Below, piece after piece: positions 59,428 to 64,000 of a DNA stretch of 64,000 nucleotides. The notes under the pieces were generated by a model, which made no database searches, was not told the DNA's origin, and saw nothing but the letters and a program-made list of their open reading frames with translations. Every line of letters starts with the position of its first letter. Positions within the stretch are counted from its first letter, which is position 1. The stretch is taken from NCBI RefSeq assembly GCF_019645815.1, contig NZ_CP080997.1:4592880-4656879 (forward strand), written 5' to 3'. Made by a program: the position numbers and the translations under genes. The stretch is from Mycolicibacter heraklionensis (GTDB taxonomy: Bacteria; Actinomycetota; Actinomycetes; Mycobacteriales; Mycobacteriaceae).

Positions 59428-60702
59428 TCAGCCCAGCAGGTGCTCAGCGGCGGCCAGTAGCGCACAGGTGGCCAGGCCGTCGACGGCGTTGCGCAGATCG
59501 TCCAGCGACGGGAACGACGGGGCGATCCGGATGTTCTTGTCTTCGGGGTCCTTGCGGTACGGGAACGACGCACCGGCCTCGGTGACCGCGATGCCGGCGT
59601 CCTTGGCCAGCGCGACGGTGCGGCGCGCGGTGCCCGGCCAGACGTCCAGGCTGATGAAGTAGCCGCCCTTGGGGTCGGTCCACGACGCGATCTTGGACTC
59701 GCCGAGCCGGTTCTCCAGGATCTCGGCAGCCAGCTCGAACTTGGGCGCCAGGATCTCCTGGTGGCGGCGCATGTGCAGCCGCACGCCGTCAGCGTCGCCG
59801 AAGAACCGCAGGTGGCGCAGCTGGTTGACCTTGTCCGGGCCGATCGACTTCTTGCCGGCGTACTGCAGGTACCAGGCGATGTTGCCCAGCGAGCCGCCGA
59901 AGAAGCTGACACCGGCGCCGGCGAAGGTGATCTTCGAGGTGGAGGCGAACACGTAGGGCCGGTTCGGGTTGCCCGCGGCCGCGGCGAGCCCGAGCACATC
60001 GATCTGATGGGGGAACTCGCTGGTCAGGGTGTGCACCGCGTAGGCGTTGTCCCAGAACAGCCGGAAGTCGGGTGCGGCGGTCTTCATCTGCACCAGCCGG
60101 CGCACGGTCTCCCAGGAGTAGGTGATGCCCGTCGGGTTGCCGAACACCGGCACGGTCCACATGCCCTTGATCGCCGGGTCTGCGGCGACGAGCTCCTCGA
60201 TCAGGTCGACGTCCGGGCCGTCCTCGCGCATCGGGACCGAGATCATCTCGATGCCCAGGGTCTCGGTGATCGCGAAGTGCCGGTCATAGCCGGGCACCGG
60301 GCACAGGAACTTGACGACCGGCTCCGCCCCCCACGGCCGCGGCGAGTCCACGCCGCCGTGCAGCATCGAGTAGACGACGACGTCGTGCATGAACTCCAAG
60401 CTGGCGTTGTTGCCGGCGATCAGGTTGGGCACCGCGATGCCGAGCAGCTCCCCGAAGAGGGACCGCAGCTCGGGCAGACCGTGCAGGCCGCCGTAGTTGC
60501 GGGTGTCGGTGCCGTCGTCGCCGCGGTAGTCGTCCGGGCCGGGCAGGGCCAGCAGGCCGTTGGCCAGGTCGAGCTGCTCGGGCGCCGGCTTGCCGCGGGT
60601 GAGGTCCAGGGACAGCTTCTTGGCCTGCAGCTCGGCGTAATCCCGCTGGTAGCGCTCATATTGCGCGGTCAGGTCGGCACGGTTGAGGGTATGCAGCGAC
60701 AC
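59428..60702 (-). CDS. aspC: aspartate aminotransferase (Rv3722c-like)
   Basis: PLP-dependent class I aminotransferase of 424 residues interconverting aspartate and 2-oxoglutarate with oxaloacetate and glutamate; in M. tuberculosis the Rv3722c enzyme is the main one for nitrogen assimilation into aspartate. LSLDLTRGKPAPEQLDLANGLL at the N-terminus, the PLP Lys in FASTSKITFAG (about 255), and RIAPSFPSLDDL at the C-terminus. The GTG at 60702 follows AAAGG; a longer frame reads into the SRP RNA gene. Confidence 0.93.
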   Translation of the reverse strand: MSLHTLNRADLTAQYERYQRDYAELQAKKLSLDLTRGKPAPEQLDLANGLLALPGPDDYRGDDGTDTRNYGGLHGLPELRSLFGELLGIAVPNLIAGNNASLEFMHDVVVYSMLHGGVDSPRPWGAEPVVKFLCPVPGYDRHFAITETLGIEMISVPMREDGPDVDLIEELVAADPAIKGMWTVPVFGNPTGITYSWETVRRLVQMKTAAPDFRLFWDNAYAVHTLTSEFPHQIDVLGLAAAAGNPNRPYVFASTSKITFAGAGVSFFGGSLGNIAWYLQYAGKKSIGPDKVNQLRHLRFFGDADGVRLHMRRHQEILAPKFELAAEILENRLGESKIASWTDPKGGYFISLDVWPGTARRTVALAKDAGIAVTEAGASFPYRKDPEDKNIRIAPSFPSLDDLRNAVDGLATCALLAAAEHLLG

Positions 60703-60739
60703 GGGTGCGCCTTTCAGCGTCGAAGGCCCGACATATAAG

Positions 60740-60829
60740 GGGACCCCGCGCACCCGCCAGAGCCCATTGACCCTTGCTGCCTTCCGGCCCTGGGGGAGTT
60801 CACAGGATGGACGCCGCGCGGGGTCCGCA
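60740..60829 (-). ncRNA. ffs: signal recognition particle RNA (4.5S type)
   Basis: On the minus strand a 5' GGACCCCGCGC (60826-60816) pairs with 3' GCGCGGGGTCC (60751-60741). The tip contains the conserved Ffh-binding element CCCAGGGCCGGAAGGCAGCA. The gene is small, about 90 nt, and lies upstream of aspC as in M. tuberculosis. It binds Ffh for co-translational membrane targeting. Confidence 0.9.
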
Positions 60830-60919
60830 GGTGAGTCTAGCGGTGTTTACAGGCGCGGCGAAGCCGGGCGGGAAGAGCAGTGCGCGGGCCCGGCAGGGGA
60901 CTCAGCTACCATTGCCGAC

Positions 60920-61005
60920 GGAGGATTCGCCTAGTGGCCTATGGCGCTCGCCTGGAACGCGGGTTGGGTTAATAGCCCTCAGGGGTTCAAATCCCCTATC
61001 CTCCG
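60920..61005 (+). tRNA. tRNA-Ser (anticodon GGA)
   Basis: Acceptor stem GGAGGAT (60920-60926) pairs with ATCCTCC (60998-61004). The anticodon loop is CTGGAAC, anticodon GGA, reading UCC/UCU serine codons. A long variable arm is present, as in tRNA-Ser, and GGTTCAAAT marks the T loop. Discriminator G61005; CCA is not encoded. Confidence 0.93.
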
Positions 61006-61010
61006 CACCC

Positions 61011-61061
61011 GATTCAGGTGCGGCCGGACCGAAAAGATCAAGGTCCGGTCGCACCTGAATC
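61011..61061 (+). terminator. 20-base-pair hairpin after tRNA-Ser
   Basis: Left arm 61011-61030 and right arm 61042-61061 pair over 20 positions with one G-U, loop GAAAAGATCAA. It begins five bases after the tRNA end. No U-tract. It likely terminates the tRNA transcript and separates it from the lucA gene. Confidence 0.7.
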
Positions 61062-61087
61062 ACTAGCTGACGAGCATGGGAGGTGGC

Positions 61088-61828
61088 GTGAGTCGTACCG
61101 TCGCCACGGTTTGGCACGCGTCGCTCTCGACCCTCGCCGCCATCCTGTACTTCCTGTTTGTCCTGCCGCGGTGGTGGGAGCTGACCGGCTACAGCCCGCA
61201 TGTGTTGGGCACCGTGATGCGGGTAATCCTCGGGCTGCTGGTCGGGGCAACGGCCCTGCCGGTGGCAGCGGTGTTGAAGCAGGCCCGCAAGCCCGAGTAC
61301 GGCACCCCGCAGTTGGCGCTGTCGCTGCTGACCGGCTCGATCATCGCGCACCTGGTGGCCGGAGCGTTGATCGTCGGGACCGCGGTGAGCGAGATCTGGT
61401 TGTCGCTGGACAGCTTCGGCATGTGGCTGTTCGGGATCTACGGGGCCGCGGCCGCGATCGCCCTGCTGGGGATCGGCGCGTTCTACCTGGCGTTCGTCGC
61501 CGAAATGCCGCCGCCACCGCCCAAACCGATCAAGCCCAAGGCCGACAAGCAGCCCAAGCAACGGCGTCGGTGGGGCAAGAAGTCCGGCGACGCGAAGGCC
61601 GAGGACTCCGAAGGCTCTGAGGCCGACGACGAGTCCGAAGAGACCGTCGACGCTGACGACGCTGACGACGACGTCGACGCTGACGCCACCGAAGCCGACG
61701 ACGCCGACGCCGAGACCGAAACCGCGGAGATCGACGAGTCGGCGGGCGAAGAGGCGGGCGAGCCGGCATCGACCGCCGACGACAAGCTGCGCCCGTCCGG
61801 CAAGCGCCGGGCGAAAAAGGGCCAGTAA
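61088..61828 (+). CDS. lucA: LucA-like membrane protein (Rv3723-like)
   Basis: A 246-residue protein with four transmembrane helices in the first ~140 residues (LSTLAAILYFLFVLPRWW, VMRVILGLLVGATALPVAAV, LLTGSIIAHLVAGALIVG, WLFGIYGAAAAIALLGIGAFYLAF), then a Lys/Pro stretch and a highly acidic tail (DADDADDDVDADATEADD...). In M. tuberculosis LucA stabilises Mce transporters and coordinates cholesterol and fatty-acid uptake. The GTG at 61088 follows GGGAGG at 61078-61083; ATG 61076 is too close to that site. Confidence 0.85.
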   Translation: MSRTVATVWHASLSTLAAILYFLFVLPRWWELTGYSPHVLGTVMRVILGLLVGATALPVAAVLKQARKPEYGTPQLALSLLTGSIIAHLVAGALIVGTAVSEIWLSLDSFGMWLFGIYGAAAAIALLGIGAFYLAFVAEMPPPPPKPIKPKADKQPKQRRRWGKKSGDAKAEDSEGSEADDESEETVDADDADDDVDADATEADDADAETETAEIDESAGEEAGEPASTADDKLRPSGKRRAKKGQ

Positions 61829-61858
61829 GCCCAACCCGGCCCGACTAGCCTGTGCGCT

Positions 61859-63193
61859 ATGGCCGAGAACCTCGGTGCGTTCGCGGATGCGGCGCGCGCG
61901 CGTGAAGAGGCGCTCGCGAACCGGCTAGCGGCATCGGTAGCGGCCGACAACGAATTCCAGACGATCCTGCGGCAGGCCGTGCAGAACAACGTGAGTTCAC
62001 GGCAGCGCCTCGACGCCATCGAGGCCGAGATCCGTCAGTCGGCGGCCACCTGGCCGGGCCTGGACACCCCTGCCGGTTCCCGCCAGTTCCAGCGATTCCT
62101 GACCGCCAAGACCCGCGAGATCCACCGGGTGGTCTCCGACGCCGTCGCCGACAGCCGGCACCGGGCTCAGCTGGTGCAGACCCTGACCAGCCACTACCGG
62201 CTCGGCAGTGGTGAGGACGGCCAGGACCCGCGTATCCGGCTGGTGGACAACACGATTCCGGCTGACGGTCAGCAGCCGCACGATCCCACCATCGCCGGCG
62301 TGGGCAGCCCGCCGATGCCGGAGAAGCAGGACGGTTCGCCCTACGACCTGGGCGCGACGATCCCGGGCACCGGCATCGTCATCACCGGCGACCCCGAGAC
62401 CGGCCACCCCCGCCTGCACATCCCCGGCAAACCCGATATCGACAACCCCTTCCCCGTCGACGAGGGATTCCGGGCACTGCCGACCGGTACCGCGGTGGGC
62501 CCCGACGGTCAGCAATACGCGTTCTACAGTGTGCGGCCCTACGGGCCCGGCACCTCACCGGACAACTACATCGCGCCGGAGTCGCGGGTGCAGAATCTGG
62601 CCGATCCGGCAACGGATTTGGGACCGCTGCTGGGCACCCCGCTCGGCTCGGACACCAAGGTGGGCATCTCCCAGGCCAGCGGCGTCTACGACCCGGCATC
62701 CGGAACCATGATCATCGTCGGGAACGTCGGTCAGGACGGTCAGCGCGCCCTGTGGCAGTCGGCTCCGGTCGCCGCCGGTGACCCACCCAATGCGTGGATG
62801 AACAGCCTGCACGAGGTCGGCACCTTCAGCAATCTCGGTCCCGCCGATCGGGAGAATCAGATCGTGGCCCTACCCCAGGGCGGGTATCTGTTGACCAGCG
62901 CGAGCGACGGCGGGCAGATCGTGGGCGTCACCGCGGGCAGCCCGCAGGGCCTGCTCCAGGCTCCTGCACAGGACCTCACCGGCCCCGGGTTCATCCCGAG
63001 CCCCGGAAATCAGCCGGCCGTCCCGTACGGGCCGAGCATCGTCAACGTCGAGACGCTGCCCAACGGCCAAGAGCAGGTCACCATGCGGGTCAGCACGTGG
63101 CCGACGCCGCAGGGCTGGCCGGTCGGGCCGGATGCGCCACCGCCGCCCTATCACCCGCGGACCTACACGACCACCTTCAACATCAACCCGTAG
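61859..63193 (+). CDS. DUF4226 domain protein
   Basis: A 444-residue mycobacterial protein. The N-terminal ~115 residues form a helical domain of the DUF4226 type, with LDAIEAEIRQSA, TPAGSRQFQRFLTAKTREI and a following VVSDAVADSR helix; DUF4226 genes often accompany ESX/PE loci. The remaining ~320 residues are beta-rich with repeated D-P/G turns (VGISQASGVYDPASGTMIIVGN) and lack a signal peptide or transmembrane helix. Possibly exported by a non-classical route; function unknown. Confidence 0.65.
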   Translation: MAENLGAFADAARAREEALANRLAASVAADNEFQTILRQAVQNNVSSRQRLDAIEAEIRQSAATWPGLDTPAGSRQFQRFLTAKTREIHRVVSDAVADSRHRAQLVQTLTSHYRLGSGEDGQDPRIRLVDNTIPADGQQPHDPTIAGVGSPPMPEKQDGSPYDLGATIPGTGIVITGDPETGHPRLHIPGKPDIDNPFPVDEGFRALPTGTAVGPDGQQYAFYSVRPYGPGTSPDNYIAPESRVQNLADPATDLGPLLGTPLGSDTKVGISQASGVYDPASGTMIIVGNVGQDGQRALWQSAPVAAGDPPNAWMNSLHEVGTFSNLGPADRENQIVALPQGGYLLTSASDGGQIVGVTAGSPQGLLQAPAQDLTGPGFIPSPGNQPAVPYGPSIVNVETLPNGQEQVTMRVSTWPTPQGWPVGPDAPPPPYHPRTYTTTFNINP

Positions 63194-63214
63194 CGCAGGC
63201 TGGGTGTAGAAGGG

Positions 63215-63778
63215 TCAGAACGCCGAGCTGCCCGACGGGCTCAGCACGAACCCGTGATGCCCCAGCGAGGTGTCCAGGCAGGCGACGAGCTGGTCGGTGC
63301 CCACCGCACAGGTGACGTTGCCGTACGACAGCTTCTGCCCGACGCCCAAGAAGGCTCCGTTGGAGAACTGCCGGCCGCAACCGGTCGATTCGCGGTTCAG
63401 CCGCAGGCCCGCCGCGCCCTGGGAGCGCACGGTCCCGATCACGCAGCCACCCGGCACCGGGGCGCCCGAGCCGAGCGGCGCGTTGGCCAAGCCCGGCATG
63501 TCGCCGTCGCACATGATGGCCTGCGACGACCCCGCCGGGGGGTCAATGGCGTCGAATTGGCAGGCCACGTTGTAGGGCGTGGAGAAGTTCACCCAGCGTC
63601 CCGGCCCCTTGGGGCCTGTCGAGATGTAGTTGTCCACCGGAACCGCGGTGAAGTCGTCAAAGTTGGGAAACCCCGCTGGTTGAGCGCCCGCGGGCGATCC
63701 CGGAGCCCCGAGGAGCAGGCCGCCCGCCGCGCCGGCGACGAGCAGAACCCGTATGACTCGACGGATGGAACCGTTCAT
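63215..63778 (-). CDS. exported mycobacterial protein of unknown function
   Basis: A 187-residue exported protein with signal MNGSIRRVIRVLLVAGAAGGLLLGAP and likely cleavage near PAGAQPAG. The mature part has five or more Cys (ACQFDAI, IMCDGDM, GGCVIGT, TGCGRQ, VTCAVG, VACLDTS) suggesting disulfides, and ends LGHHGFVLSPSGSSAF. I do not recognise a family beyond similar mycobacterial secreted proteins. It is convergent with the DUF4226 gene and starts about 10 bases after the next gene on the minus strand. Confidence 0.7.
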   Translation of the reverse strand: MNGSIRRVIRVLLVAGAAGGLLLGAPGSPAGAQPAGFPNFDDFTAVPVDNYISTGPKGPGRWVNFSTPYNVACQFDAIDPPAGSSQAIMCDGDMPGLANAPLGSGAPVPGGCVIGTVRSQGAAGLRLNRESTGCGRQFSNGAFLGVGQKLSYGNVTCAVGTDQLVACLDTSLGHHGFVLSPSGSSAF

Positions 63779-63788
63779 CGGTCTCCTG

Positions 63789-63998
63789 TTACGGCTTGGG
63801 GGCCCAGTCCCACACCGACATGTCGTCGCGCGGGTACTGGCTGCAGGCCTCGGTCGACTTGGCGACCACGCCCTTGTTGTTGAAGAAGATCTTCGCGTGG
63901 TTGGGCCACGACACCGTCAGCGGGTCGGCGAAGTTGGTCGCCAGCTCCTCGGAGTAGGCCCGGCGCTGCTCGGGGTTGAGCGAGAAGAACCAGTGCAT
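63789..63998 (-). CDS. C-terminal part of an exported-type protein (DUF5078-like), cut by window edge
   Basis: The frame ends at 63789 with FFNNKGVVAKSTEACSQYPRDDMSVWDWAPKP and includes an ATG at 63998, but the pattern MHWFFSLNPEQRRAYSEEL looks internal, as in DUF5078-type mycobacterial proteins that have a signal sequence ahead of it. Only three bases of sequence remain, so the true start is probably outside the window. Family assignment is from memory and tentative. Confidence 0.5.
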   Translation of the reverse strand: MHWFFSLNPEQRRAYSEELATNFADPLTVSWPNHAKIFFNNKGVVAKSTEACSQYPRDDMSVWDWAPKP

Positions 63999-64000
63999 CT

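Noticed and set aside
57144..59585. Very long open frame (813 codons) on the plus strand opposite dnaX and its neighbour
   Set aside because: It is antisense to dnaX and the CHAP gene, has biased Arg/Gly/His composition and no recognisable motif; long antisense frames are expected at high G+C.

Overview
The window is a high-G+C mycobacterial chromosome segment. Gene content and order match, from my knowledge of M. tuberculosis H37Rv, the stretch from moxR2 (Rv3692) to lucA (Rv3723): moxR2, DUF58, SpoIIM-like, RDD, glpK, the ergothioneine genes, the Rv3705c-Rv3707c block, asd, ask, leuA, dnaQ-like, murT, gatD, recR, ybaB, ami1, the Rv3719-Rv3720 pair, dnaX, aspC, SRP RNA, tRNA-Ser and lucA. 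Secreted mycobacteria-type proteins, GTG/TTG starts and many 1-4 base stop/start overlaps fit Mycobacteriaceae. The species is not identified; loci unknown in H37Rv (alkB operon here, katA, PadR, an IS21-type element) suggest an environmental or Mycolicibacter-like mycobacterium. No database search was possible.

Layout. 1-7.4 kb: core genes (MoxR/DUF58 pair, SpoIIM-like, RDD) plus a PadR regulator, a membrane-anchored HNH nuclease and glpK. 7.5-24.8 kb: an accessory region between glpK and egtD. It carries a DUF7159-type Pro/Gly-rich membrane protein, two large paralogous LuxR-family ATPase regulators, a small DUF4242-like protein, a lipoprotein, and a run of exported Cys-rich proteins including three tandem paralogues. 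An IS21-family element (14538-17175) has inserted into the signal-peptide region of one exported protein gene. Removing the element and one copy of its CGAT duplication restores the frame exactly. A conserved 27-base box precedes three transcription units of the exported set (with a weaker fourth copy), suggesting a shared regulon, possibly controlled by the LuxR pair.

24.8-37.2 kb: egtA-egtB-egtC-egtD in one tightly overlapped operon, but no egtE; then a PknH_C-like exported protein coupled to a small-subunit catalase, two Pro/His-rich one-pass membrane proteins, a YadA-head-like exported repeat protein, a DUF4185 protein, and the lysine/threonine/methionine entry genes ask-asd. 37.2-46.7 kb: leuA behind a leucine-rich leader peptide and mutually exclusive hairpins; a sigma-54-activator-like regulator lacking an obvious GAFTGA loop; an HSL-type esterase; an exonuclease ending in a clamp-binding motif; murT-gatD; a PucR/CdaR regulator. 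46.8-49.5 kb: alkB with two rubredoxins and a rubredoxin reductase, all overlapping, a complete alkane hydroxylase system. 49.6-64 kb: recR-ybaB, ami1, lipid-modification genes with a duplicated cyclopropane-synthase-like methyltransferase around an FAD monooxygenase, dnaX, a CHAP hydrolase coupled to aspC, SRP RNA, tRNA-Ser(GGA), lucA and three further mycobacterial proteins, the last cut by the window edge.

The most original signals are the exported-protein/LuxR region with its common promoter box, the clean IS21 disruption, the missing egtE, the leuA attenuator, and a second conserved motif (AACGTC/AAACGTC, then CAGGGAAAACCC) upstream of two unrelated exported proteins.
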